DNA of 64,000 nt, taken from NCBI GenBank assembly GCA_036379935.1, contig DASVFT010000036.1, positions 4,263 through 68,262 on the forward strand, in the 5' to 3' direction. Position 1 is the first letter of the stretch. Each line of letters opens with the position of its first letter. The DNA comes from JAOPZW01 sp036379935 (GTDB taxonomy: Bacteria; Actinomycetota; Thermoleophilia; Solirubrobacterales; Solirubrobacteraceae). Positions 16,467 to 23,931 of the stretch are shown here, piece by piece. Below the pieces are notes generated by a model. It saw only the letters and a program-made list of their open reading frames with translations. It did not search any database and was not told the origin of the DNA. The position numbers and the translations under genes are program-made.

Positions 16467-18134
16467 ATGTCGTCCATCGACAGCCTGGACGGGCACCGGC
16501 TCGCGCGACTCATCGATGCCGGCCGTGGGCTCCTCTCCGAGCTCGACCTCGAAACCGTCCTCGACCGGCTGCTCGAGACCGCCGCCGAGCTCACCGCCGC
16601 TCGCTACGCCGCGCTCGGCATCCTCGACGACGATCACAGCGAGCTCGCGCGGTTCCTCACGCGGGGCATCGACGAGGACACCCATCGCACGATCGGCGAT
16701 CTGCCGCGCGGCCGCGGCATTCTCGGGGTGCTCATCGAAGACCCGCGTCCGCTGCGCCTGGAGGACGTGGGCGAGCACCCCCGTTCATTCGGCTTCCCTC
16801 TGGGGCACCCGCCGATGAGGACGTTCCTGGGTGTCCCGATCCTGATCCGCGGTCAGGCGTGGGGGAACCTCTACCTCACCGAGAAGGCTGGTGGCCAAGC
16901 GTTCGGGCCTCAGGACGAGGAGGCGGTGATCGTCCTTGCCGACTGGGCGGCGATCGCCATCGAGAACGCCCGGCTCTATCGCGATGTCGCGGCTCGCCGC
17001 GAGGAGCTCGAGCGTGCCGTGCGAGGACTCGAGGCTACCGCCGCCATCGCACGCGCGGTGGGGGGCGAGACCGAGCTGGAACGGATCCTCGAGCTCGTGG
17101 TCAAGCGCGGACGGGCGCTCGTCGACGCGCACGACGTGCTCATCATGCTGCGCGACGGCGACGAGCTCGTCATCGCGGCCGGCGCAGGTCACGTGTCCGT
17201 CGGCGAGAGAGTGCGTCTCCCATTGTCGGGTTCGACCGCCGGAGCGGTCCTGGCCGAGCGCCGCTCTCGGCGCATCGCCGACGCGAAGCACGACTTGCGC
17301 GTCTCGCCCGAACGGCTGGGCGTCGGCGGTGCCTCGACCGCGCTTCTGGTGCCCCTGGTCTATCGGGGCCAAAGCCTCGGCGTCCTGGCCGCCTTCGATC
17401 GCCTCGGAGGCGATGGCGCGTTCACGCGCGACGACGAGCAGCTCCTGGAGGCCTTCGCGGCACAGGCGGCGACGGCGGTGGCCACCGCCAAGTCGGTGGA
17501 GGCCGACCGCCGCCGCCGGTCGCTGGCCGCGGCGGAGGCCGAGCGCCATCGCTGGGCGCGTGAGCTGCACGACGAGACGCTCCAGGCACTGGGCGGCCTC
17601 AAGCTGCTCCTGTCCAGCGCCGCGCGACTCGACGATCCGCAGGCGATGCGCTCCACGATGCGCGAAGCCACCGAACAGCTCACCCTAGACATCGCGTCGC
17701 TGCGGTCGCTCATCGCCGAGTTGCGCCCCCCGGCCCTCGATCAACTCGGGCTGGCGCCCGCGCTCATCTCGCTTGCACAGCGAACGGCGACCGGCACGGG
17801 GCTCGACGTCCGCACCGAGATCGAGCTGCCGGAGGACCGTCGGCTGGGGCCGGAGGTCGAGACCACGGTCTATCGCATCGTGCAGGAGTCGCTGACCAAC
17901 GTGGTCAAGCACGCGCGTGCCTCCGCCGTGGTCCTCACGGTCCACGCCGACGGATCGCAGATGGAGGTCTCCGTGGCGGATGACGGGGCAGGATTCGAGC
18001 CCGAGGCTGCGGCCACCACCGGCTTCGGCCTCGCCGGGATGCGCGAGCGTGCGGAGCTGGCAGGGGGTGAGCTCAGCGTGGTTCGGGGCACCGAGAGCGG
18101 GACGCTCGTCCGCGCGCGGCTGCCGCTGGGCTGA
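16467..18134 (+). CDS. DevS/DosS-like GAF sensor histidine kinase
   Basis: A 555-aa soluble kinase: GAF-A (about residues 25-175), GAF-B (185-345), HisKA_3 with the phospho-acceptor H368 in ELHDETLQALGGLK, and a HATPase domain (N-box ESLTNVVKHA, then DDGAGFEP and GFGLAGMRERAELAGG). GAF-A contains the segment GHPPMRTFLGVPI shared with mycobacterial DevS/DosS; H114 there sits where I recall the heme-binding His of that family, so oxygen/NO/CO sensing is plausible but unproven. No transmembrane segment. It converges, with a 5-bp gap, on the NarL-type regulator gene (18140-18799), its likely partner. A TAAGCT box lies 10 nt before the start. Confidence 0.92.
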   Translation: MSSIDSLDGHRLARLIDAGRGLLSELDLETVLDRLLETAAELTAARYAALGILDDDHSELARFLTRGIDEDTHRTIGDLPRGRGILGVLIEDPRPLRLEDVGEHPRSFGFPLGHPPMRTFLGVPILIRGQAWGNLYLTEKAGGQAFGPQDEEAVIVLADWAAIAIENARLYRDVAARREELERAVRGLEATAAIARAVGGETELERILELVVKRGRALVDAHDVLIMLRDGDELVIAAGAGHVSVGERVRLPLSGSTAGAVLAERRSRRIADAKHDLRVSPERLGVGGASTALLVPLVYRGQSLGVLAAFDRLGGDGAFTRDDEQLLEAFAAQAATAVATAKSVEADRRRRSLAAAEAERHRWARELHDETLQALGGLKLLLSSAARLDDPQAMRSTMREATEQLTLDIASLRSLIAELRPPALDQLGLAPALISLAQRTATGTGLDVRTEIELPEDRRLGPEVETTVYRIVQESLTNVVKHARASAVVLTVHADGSQMEVSVADDGAGFEPEAAATTGFGLAGMRERAELAGGELSVVRGTESGTLVRARLPLG

Positions 18135-18139
18135 GCCGG

Positions 18140-18799
18140 CTACTCCGCGGACACGAACCCGTGATCGAGCGCGTACCGAACGAGCTCCGCGCGCGTGGAG
18201 CGGCCGAGCTTCTGCTGGATGTGCGCTCGGTGCGACTCGACGGTGCGGACCGAGAGGTAGAGCTCCTGGGCGATCTCGGCGTTCGTGTGACCGAGGGCGA
18301 TCAGGCGCAGGACCTCGACCTCGCGCTCGGTGAGGTCGTCCGGCGGGCCGGATGGCTCCGGCGGAGCGGCTGCGAGGATCGCTCCCACCCGCGGGTTGAG
18401 ATACGTCCCGCCCTCGGCCACGCGGCGCACCGCGTCGACGAGCTCGTCGTCGGCGGCTTCCTTGAGCACGTAGCCGGCGGCCCCGGCGCGCAGGGCCCGG
18501 CGCGCGAACTCGGGGTCCTCCTGCATGGTCAGGATGACGACCTGCGTGGCGGGGGAGACCTCCTGCACGCGCGGGATGGCGTCGAGCGAGCTCAGCTCGC
18601 CGGGCATGTTGAGATCGAGCACGAGCACGCGTGGCTTGTGGCCCAGGACGGTTCGCAGCGCGGCATCGGCGTCGCCCGCTTCGGACACGACCTGGAAGCC
18701 GTCCTCGCGCTCGAGGACTAGGCGCAGTCCCGCGCGCACGACGGCGTGGTCGTCAGCCAGGACGATGGTGATGGGCTTCGCGTCGGCACTCACAAGCAC
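18140..18799 (-). CDS. NarL/DevR-type response regulator
   Basis: A 219-aa regulator with an N-terminal receiver (acidic DD in VLADDHAVVRAG, phospho-acceptor Asp in VLVLDLNMPG, Lys in GYVLKEAADDEL) and a C-terminal LuxR-type HTH (LTEREVEVLRLIALGHTNAEIA, then RTVESHRAHIQQKLG). It would be phosphorylated by the kinase encoded tail-to-tail with it. The start is GTG at 18799; a second in-frame GTG two codons in is possible. Targets are unknown; stress and respiratory genes in the first 16 kb are candidates. Confidence 0.95.
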   Translation of the reverse strand: MLVSADAKPITIVLADDHAVVRAGLRLVLEREDGFQVVSEAGDADAALRTVLGHKPRVLVLDLNMPGELSSLDAIPRVQEVSPATQVVILTMQEDPEFARRALRAGAAGYVLKEAADDELVDAVRRVAEGGTYLNPRVGAILAAAPPEPSGPPDDLTEREVEVLRLIALGHTNAEIAQELYLSVRTVESHRAHIQQKLGRSTRAELVRYALDHGFVSAE

Positions 18800-19294
18800 A
18801 CAATCTCAGAGCCGCGGCCGTCGGTCACCTCGGAGCCGGGCGACTCTGCGGCTCGCTCAGCTGGTTAGGACTACCGCGCCACGCTGCGCCTTGGGTTCGC
18901 CGCAGGCGCCCCGGCGCCCCTGACGCCACAGCTCCAACGCCGCCTGCGCGCAGCCGGCGCCTGGCCTTCGCGCTAGCCGAGGCCGCGCTGCGGGCGAAGC
19001 GAGCGCCGGACCACGGTCGCCGACCGGATCCGGCGCCCCGCCACGCCTGGCTGCGCCGAGGCCTCGGGTGGGCTGGAGGAGAGACGCCCATCCGACCGGA
19101 GCGCAACGCGCCTGGGGTGGGTCAAGCCCCGCGGCGACAGCCAGTCAAGCAGCCGTTTTCCGCCCGGCGCGTGACGATCCCGAGAAGCTCGCCCGGCCTT
19201 CATGGCGACGGCGGCGGCTCGAGCTTGCCATAGGCGGAAGGCCATGGCGTCGCCGCCTGGCATCGTCGAAGGCTATAGTCGCCGGCGGGTCACG
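18800..19294. other. 495-bp intergenic region, no gene seen
   Basis: Lies between the divergent NarL-type regulator and LysR genes. I find no supported protein or RNA gene. It is very GC-rich with small dyads, for example GCGCCGGA (19003-19010) with TCCGGCGC (19029-19036). A segment near 18851-18905 has tRNA-like D-loop and T-loop words but cannot be folded into a tRNA. The right end carries the LysR promoter element described separately. Confidence 0.6.
19271..19279 (+). promoter_or_regulatory. GGCTATAG element / -10 box of lysR
   Basis: The sequence GGCTATAGT lies 15 nt before the ATG at 19295; TATAGT (19274-19279) is a good -10 box. The same eight bases GGCTATAG form both arms of the inner dyad at 28158-28192 between the two ABC operons. 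This links the LysR regulator to that promoter if the element is an operator rather than only a -10 box. Confidence 0.45.
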
Positions 19295-20302
19295 ATGGGC
19301 ATCGATCGGCGCATCACGCTGCACAAGCTCGAGGTCTTCGAGCTCGTCGTGGAGCTGGGCGGGGTGAGCCGTGCGGCGGACCGGCTCTACGTCGCCCAGC
19401 CCGTCGTCACGGCCCACATCCGCTCGCTCGAGCAGCGCCTGGGGACGACGCTCTTCTATCGCGAGGGCGGCCGGATGCATCTGACCGAGGGCGGGCGCTC
19501 GGTGCACGCGTGGGCGTCGGACCTGCTGCGCCGCACGCGCGAGCTCTCACGCGACCTCGACGGGCTCTCCGACGGGACGCAGGGCAGCGTGGTCATCGGC
19601 TCGAGCATGTCGATCGGCAGCTACTCGCTGCCGCCGCTGCTGAGCCGCTTTCGCGAGCAGCGCCCGCTGGTCGACATCGTGCTGAACATCCTCGACACCG
19701 AGCACGCGATGGCCGACACCGAGGCCGGCGAGAACGACTTCGCGGTGGTGGTCGCCGAGACCGATCCGGTCAGCCGGGGGCTGCGGGCGGAGAAGCTGGG
19801 CGACGACGAGCTCGTCGTCGTGGCCGCTCCGAACGGCGAGCCCGCCGGCAGCCGGATCACGGTGTCCGAGCTGGCGGAGCTGTCGTTCGTCGAGGCGCCC
19901 CAGAAGCTCCTGCGCCAGCAGTTCGTCGATCACCGGCTGCAGCAGATCGGCGTGCGCGAGCGGAAGGTCTCGATCCAGCTCGGCCACCCCGAGGCGATGA
20001 AGCGCGCCACGGCGGCGGGGCTCGGCGTGGCGGTGCTGTTCCGCAGCGCCGTGCGCGCCGAGCTCGCCACGGGCGAGCTGCGCGAGATCCAGGTTGAGGA
20101 CGTGAGCCTGATGGGCCCGATCTACCTGGTCTACCGCAAGGACAAGCTCTTCTCGGCCGTCCACCGCGATCTGATCGAGACGATCCGCGAGGAGTTCGCC
20201 GTCGAGCACGGGCTGGAAGCGGCGACGGCCGGCGCGGCTCGGGCCTCCGGCGCGGCTCAGGCCTCCGGCGCGGCTCAGGCGTCCAAGCGCCGCACGAGGT
20301 AG
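19295..20302 (+). CDS. LysR-type transcriptional regulator with repetitive C-terminal tail
   Basis: A 335-aa LTTR. The winged HTH (residues ~5-65) contains HKLEVFELVVELGGVSRAAD and SLEQRLGTTLFYREGGRMHLTEGG; the effector domain follows (GSVVIGSSMSIGSYSLPPLLSRF). The last ~25 residues are an Ala-rich tail encoded by three 18-bp repeats (20230-20283). Start chosen at ATG 19295, because 31 more upstream codons would not encode conserved sequence and would run through the -10 box. Its 3' end overlaps the convergent aldolase gene by 28 nt. It is the natural candidate regulator for the Rieske dioxygenase operon next door. Confidence 0.92.
   Translation: MGIDRRITLHKLEVFELVVELGGVSRAADRLYVAQPVVTAHIRSLEQRLGTTLFYREGGRMHLTEGGRSVHAWASDLLRRTRELSRDLDGLSDGTQGSVVIGSSMSIGSYSLPPLLSRFREQRPLVDIVLNILDTEHAMADTEAGENDFAVVVAETDPVSRGLRAEKLGDDELVVVAAPNGEPAGSRITVSELAELSFVEAPQKLLRQQFVDHRLQQIGVRERKVSIQLGHPEAMKRATAAGLGVAVLFRSAVRAELATGELREIQVEDVSLMGPIYLVYRKDKLFSAVHRDLIETIREEFAVEHGLEAATAGAARASGAAQASGAAQASKRRTR
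20230..20283 (+). repeat. Three 18-bp tandem repeats at the 3' end of lysR
   Basis: Three consecutive 18-bp units beginning GGCGCGGCTC, differing at one or two positions, encode GAARAS-GAAQAS-GAAQAS. The last unit lies inside the 28-nt overlap with the antisense aldolase gene, so expansion here changes the LysR tail and could alter the aldolase C-terminus. Confidence 0.8.
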
Positions 20303-20997
20303 TCCCAGGCCTGGGACAAGAGCTCGGGCGGGTAGCAGTGGTCGCGCTTGGACAGCGCCTCCGTGTCGTCGGACCACGTCGCCCAGCCGCCCGCGCTCAT
20401 CGCGGTCAGCTGCGTCCGGCACGCGCGCGCCAGCAGCACGGCCGTCACGACCGCCGTGGGCACGTCGGGCCCGACCGTGAGCATCCCGTGGTTGATGAGC
20501 AGCACCGCGTTGCGGTCGCCCAGCGCCTCCACCACGTCGCGGCCGAGCTCGGGCGTCATGATCAGGTCGCCGGTCTTCGTGAAGCGGGCGATCGCCGGCG
20601 GCACGAAGAGCGTGGCCTCGTGGGAGATCGGCCGCAACGCCTGACCGGTGGCGCCGAAGGCGACGACGTCGGCCGAGTGCGTGTGGACGACGCTCCCGAC
20701 GTCGGGCCGGGCCGCCATCACCTCGGTGTGCAGCGGGTACTCGATGTGGCGCCGTCCTTCGCCCTCGAGCACCTGGCCCTCGCGATCGACCAGGAGGACC
20801 TCCTCGACGCCGACCTCCTCGAAGCCGTAGGTGGCGGCCTTCATCCACGCGCCGCGCCCGTCGGGGTCGCGGGCCGAGACGTGACCCCAGACCAGGTCCC
20901 CCTGGCTCTCGGAGGCAAGCACGCGGCAGCCGAGCGACACCTCGGTGCGCAGGTCGGTGATCGTGTCGCTGGGGGCGCTGCCGGCTCTAGGCGTCAT
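20275..20997 (-). CDS. Class II aldolase/adducin-family protein
   Basis: A 240-aa protein of the zinc-dependent class II aldolase family (fuculose-1-P/rhamnulose-1-P aldolase fold), which includes aldolases, epimerases and decarboxylases. Metal-site histidines are visible in PLHTEV, VVHTHSADV and LLINHGMLTVG; the SHEATLF segment carries an acidic residue near the active site. Last gene of the minus-strand dioxygenase operon; its start overlaps the ferredoxin gene by 11 nt. A role in cleaving a ring-fission product is plausible but inferred from position. Confidence 0.87.
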   Translation of the reverse strand: MTPRAGSAPSDTITDLRTEVSLGCRVLASESQGDLVWGHVSARDPDGRGAWMKAATYGFEEVGVEEVLLVDREGQVLEGEGRRHIEYPLHTEVMAARPDVGSVVHTHSADVVAFGATGQALRPISHEATLFVPPAIARFTKTGDLIMTPELGRDVVEALGDRNAVLLINHGMLTVGPDVPTAVVTAVLLARACRTQLTAMSAGGWATWSDDTEALSKRDHCYPPELLSQAWDYLVRRLDA

Positions 20998-21187
20998 CGT
21001 CGTCCTCCTCCACGGTGATGGCGGCCGTCGGGCACGAGCGCGCGGCCAGGCGGATGTCCTCAGGGCTCGCCGCGCCCGGGTCGGCCACCCGCGCGATCTC
21101 GTCGTCGTCGAGCTCGAAGACACCCTTGGCCAGGTGCACGCAGTTGGCCGAGCCGATGCACAGGTCCTCATCGACTTCGATCTTCAT
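20987..21187 (-). CDS. 3Fe-4S ferredoxin
   Basis: A 66-aa acidic ferredoxin. The cluster Cys are in CIGSANC (C10 and C16) and SCPTAAI near the C-terminus, with no fourth ligand in the first motif, as expected for a single [3Fe-4S] cluster of the type that serves Rieske oxygenases and P450s. The ATG overlaps the reductase stop by 4 nt (ATGA), so reductase and ferredoxin are coupled. It would carry electrons from the FAD reductase (21184-22362) to the oxygenase (23396-25317). Confidence 0.92.
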   Translation of the reverse strand: MKIEVDEDLCIGSANCVHLAKGVFELDDDEIARVADPGAASPEDIRLAARSCPTAAITVEEDDDDA

Positions 21188-22362
21188 GGTTGGCTCACCT
21201 CCATCGGTGTCGATTGCAGCTCCCGCCGGGCGGCGCCGATCGCCCGGGGCTGGCCGGCGGCGAAGACGGCCACGAGGCGGCCCTCGCGGCGGTAGCGGGC
21301 CACGAACCCCGGCTCGGGATCGGCGTCCTCGATCTCGATCTCGTCCCATGCCGGCGCGTACCCCACCCACTGCAGCTTGATGCCGTGCTGGTCCGACCAG
21401 AAGAAGGGCAGCGGCGCGAACGGCGTCTCGTCGCCCAGCGCCGCGGCGGCCACCGCCGACCCGTGGCGCCGTGCGGTGTCCCAGTGCTCGACGCGCATGA
21501 GCTCCCCGTAGCGCGGGTTCCACCAGCGCGCGCAGTCGCCGGCGGCCAGGACGCCCGCGACCTCGGTGCAGCACGCCGCGTCGGTGACGATCCCGCCGTC
21601 CACGCGGATCGGCGATCCCTCGAGCCAATCGGTGGCCGGCCGCATCCCGGCGCCGACGAGCACCGCGTCGGCCCGCACCGAGCGCCCGTCGGCCAAGGCG
21701 ATCTCGAACGCGGCGCCGTCGCGGCGGATCGCCCCGGCGAGCGCGTCGGTGAGGACGCGGACGCCGTTGCGCCGGTGGAGCTCCGCGACCCGCGCCCCCG
21801 CCTCGGGGCCGACGACCCGCGCCAGCGGCTGCTCCAGCGCCTCGATCATGGTCACCTCGATGCCCCGCGCGGCGGCCGCCGACGCCACCTCGCCGCCGAT
21901 GAAGCCGCCGCCGACGATGGCCATCCGCGCGCACCCGTCGAGCGTCGCGCGCAGGAGCTCGGCGTCGCGCATCTCGCGCAGCACGTGGATGCCGGAGCAG
22001 GCGAGCGCCCGCGGGACGACCGGCTCGCCGCCGCTGCAGATGACCAGGCGGTCGTAGCCCAGGACCTCGCCGTTCGACAGCGACAGGCGACGCGCGGCCA
22101 CGTCGAGCGAGGTCGCCGTCGTCCCGGCGCGGACCTCGATCTCGCGGTCCGCGTAGGCCTCCGCGGGCTGGAGGATCGCCTCGGCGACCGGCGGCTGGTC
22201 CTTGAGCAGGTCCTTGGAGACCAGCGTGCGGTCGTAGGGCAGCTCGTCCTCGCGCGTGACCATCACGACGGCGCCCTCGAACCCGCGCTCGCGCAGCCCG
22301 TGGACGCAGCGCTCGGCGGCCACTCCGCCGCCGACGACCACGATGCGCTCGGGGGCACCCAT
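21184..22362 (-). CDS. Ferredoxin reductase, FAD/NAD-dependent
   Basis: A 392-aa reductase of the pyridine-nucleotide-disulfide family used by Rieske dioxygenases (BphA4/HcaD type). It has the N-terminal FAD motif IVVVGGGVAAERCVHGLRE, the LVSKDLL segment, the NAD motif AIVGGGFIGGEVASAAAARG, the second FAD motif GVLAAGDCARWW, and a C-terminal domain with FFWSDQHGIKLQWVGYA (the FWSDQ motif is family-typical). It oxidises NADH and reduces the adjacent ferredoxin. Its ATG overlaps the SDR stop by 1 nt. Confidence 0.95.
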   Translation of the reverse strand: MGAPERIVVVGGGVAAERCVHGLRERGFEGAVVMVTREDELPYDRTLVSKDLLKDQPPVAEAILQPAEAYADREIEVRAGTTATSLDVAARRLSLSNGEVLGYDRLVICSGGEPVVPRALACSGIHVLREMRDAELLRATLDGCARMAIVGGGFIGGEVASAAAARGIEVTMIEALEQPLARVVGPEAGARVAELHRRNGVRVLTDALAGAIRRDGAAFEIALADGRSVRADAVLVGAGMRPATDWLEGSPIRVDGGIVTDAACCTEVAGVLAAGDCARWWNPRYGELMRVEHWDTARRHGSAVAAAALGDETPFAPLPFFWSDQHGIKLQWVGYAPAWDEIEIEDADPEPGFVARYRREGRLVAVFAAGQPRAIGAARRELQSTPMEVSQP

Positions 22363-23144
22363 CAGCCGCGCACCCCGATCCCGCCGTCGGAGCTGATGAC
22401 CTCGCCGGTGATGCCGCGCGCCCGATCGGAGGCCAGGAAGACGTAGGCCCCGGCGTGGTCGCCCGGCCCCAGGGCCACGTTCAACGGGGTGCGGGCGCGC
22501 AGCTTGGCCTCGCGGTCGGGCGTGGAGCCCAGCCGCCGCTCGTGCAGCTCGAGGGTGCGCAGGCCGCGCATGTCGGTGTCCAGCGTCCCGCCCGGAGCCA
22601 CGCCGTTGACGCGGACGTCGGGCGCCAGCTCGTGGCCGAGCTGGGTCACGACCCCGCGCAGGGCGAACTTCGAGGCGACGTACAGCGTCCCGCCGCGGCC
22701 GGGGTAGAAGGCCGACGTCGATAGCGTGAGGGTGATGGTGCCGCGCGCGCTGGTCAGCGGCTCGAGCGCGGCCTTCGCCATCACCAGGGCGCTCAGCACG
22801 TTGGCGCCGAACATCTCGTCGAACGCGGCCGCCAGCCGGTCGCCGGGTATCTCGCGCAGCGGACGGTAGTAGTCGAACAGGCCGACGAACACCGCCAGCG
22901 CATCGAGCCGGCCGAAGGCGCCCACCGTCTCGTCGACGGCGCGCTCGCCGTCGTGCAGCGACGTCGCGTCGCCCCGGATCGCGCGCACGCTCGGTCCCAG
23001 GTCGGCGAGCTCGGCGCATTTGGCCTCGCTGAGCTCGAGGACGCCCACCGACGCCCCTTCGGCGACGAACTCGTCGACGACGGCCCGGCCGATCCCGGAC
23101 CCGCCCCCGACCACGAGGGCAACCTTGCCGTCCAGCCAGCCCAC
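22362..23144 (-). CDS. Short-chain dehydrogenase (cis-dihydrodiol dehydrogenase-like)
   Basis: A 260-aa SDR: cofactor motif VVGGGSGIGRAV near the N-terminus, acidic position after beta2 favouring NAD, and the catalytic Ser/Tyr-x3-Lys region (LSTSAFYPGRGGTLYVASKFALRG). By position it should oxidise the cis-dihydrodiol made by the dioxygenase to a catechol or equivalent; this follows from known Rieske operons and is not proved. GTG start at 23144. It is between the small conserved protein gene and the reductase gene in a tightly packed operon. Confidence 0.9.
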   Translation of the reverse strand: MGWLDGKVALVVGGGSGIGRAVVDEFVAEGASVGVLELSEAKCAELADLGPSVRAIRGDATSLHDGERAVDETVGAFGRLDALAVFVGLFDYYRPLREIPGDRLAAAFDEMFGANVLSALVMAKAALEPLTSARGTITLTLSTSAFYPGRGGTLYVASKFALRGVVTQLGHELAPDVRVNGVAPGGTLDTDMRGLRTLELHERRLGSTPDREAKLRARTPLNVALGPGDHAGAYVFLASDRARGITGEVISSDGGIGVRG

Positions 23145-23154
23145 GACGCCGCGG

Positions 23155-23412
23155 CTACTCGGCCTCCGGCTCGGGGCCGAAGGGCGTGGTCAGGAACTTC
23201 GAGAAGGTCTCGTGGGTCTGCCAGGTCAGCGACTCCAGCTCGACGGGATCGAGGTGGATCATGCGCCCCAGCTTGGGCGCGACGATCTCCAGGCGCACCC
23301 CGTTGCGCGTGTTGACCTTCCGCACGAGGACCTCGGCGAACTCGTTGGCCAGGTTCAGATAGGCGCCGTTGTCGTCGATGCTCGTCAGCGCTCCTTCAGA
23401 CGAAGATCGCAA
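23155..23412 (-). CDS. Small conserved protein of Rieske dioxygenase operons
   Basis: A protein of up to 85 aa, ending LGRMIHLDPVELESLTWQTHETFSKF and a PFGPEPE-like tail. As I recall, similar short proteins in actinobacterial dioxygenase operons are labelled dihydrodiol dehydrogenase, but it is far too small to be an enzyme of that kind and has no cofactor motif. The start is uncertain: the longest form begins at TTG 23412, inside the beta-subunit gene (17-nt overlap). A GAAGGAG site just before 23391 suggests a start a few codons later at a non-standard codon. Function unknown. Confidence 0.65.
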   Translation of the reverse strand: MRSSSEGALTSIDDNGAYLNLANEFAEVLVRKVNTRNGVRLEIVAPKLGRMIHLDPVELESLTWQTHETFSKFLTTPFGPEPEAE

Positions 23413-23917
23413 GGTTCTGGGTGCGCAGCACGGACTCGTCGACCAGGAAGTCGCGCCGGGCGAGCTTGAGGGAGCCGTCGACCTCGCGCAGCACGTCGGT
23501 GCGCTCGCCGACGACGAAGTCGGGCTCCCGCACGTCGAGCCGGCTGCGGAAGAGCAGCAGGTAGGACTTGGCCACCGTCTCGTCCGCGCGCTCTCCCTCG
23601 TAGGCGCGCACGTTGCTGACGAAGTGGCGCGTGCGCGACGGCGGGTCCTCGGTCCAGGCGTGCTCGGTGGCGAAGCGCGCGACGCGCCGCTCCAGCGAGT
23701 AGCGGTCCTCGTTGAAGTGGTCCATGCCGTTCAGGACGCTGCCCTCGAGGGTCGAGCTGATGGTCACGCGCACCGGCATCCGGTAGACGACGTCCTCGGT
23801 GAGGCGGTCGAGCCAATCCTCGTAGCGTCGCGCGTCGAGCAGCTCGGCCTCGACCACGAGGAACTCGTGGACGCGGTGGTGGCGCTCGCTGGCGAACGGG
23901 ATCATCTCTGTGCTCAC
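23396..23917 (-). CDS. Rieske aromatic-ring dioxygenase, beta subunit
   Basis: A 173-aa beta subunit (SnoaL-like cone fold) of ring-hydroxylating dioxygenases, with structural and substrate-shaping roles. Family features are HHRVHEFLVVEAELLDARRYEDWLDRL, EDPPSRTRHFVSNVRAYEG and the C-terminal VDESVLRTQNLAIFV. The GTG start at 23917 follows an AGGAGG site by 10 nt; an ATG four codons in is an alternative. It lies 14 nt after the alpha-subunit stop. Confidence 0.93.
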   Translation of the reverse strand: MSTEMIPFASERHHRVHEFLVVEAELLDARRYEDWLDRLTEDVVYRMPVRVTISSTLEGSVLNGMDHFNEDRYSLERRVARFATEHAWTEDPPSRTRHFVSNVRAYEGERADETVAKSYLLLFRSRLDVREPDFVVGERTDVLREVDGSLKLARRDFLVDESVLRTQNLAIFV

Positions 23918-23931
23918 GGCGAGGCGACCTC

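Noticed and set aside
18849..18905. tRNA-like words (CTCAGCTGGTTAGGAC, then GGGTTCGC)
   Set aside because: D-loop and T-loop look-alikes are present, but the D-stem and acceptor stem do not pair and no anticodon arm forms, so a tRNA or tRNA remnant is not supported.
19202..19294. Longer LysR start at 19202
   Set aside because: The extra 31 codons are not LTTR-like and run through the TATAGT -10 box.
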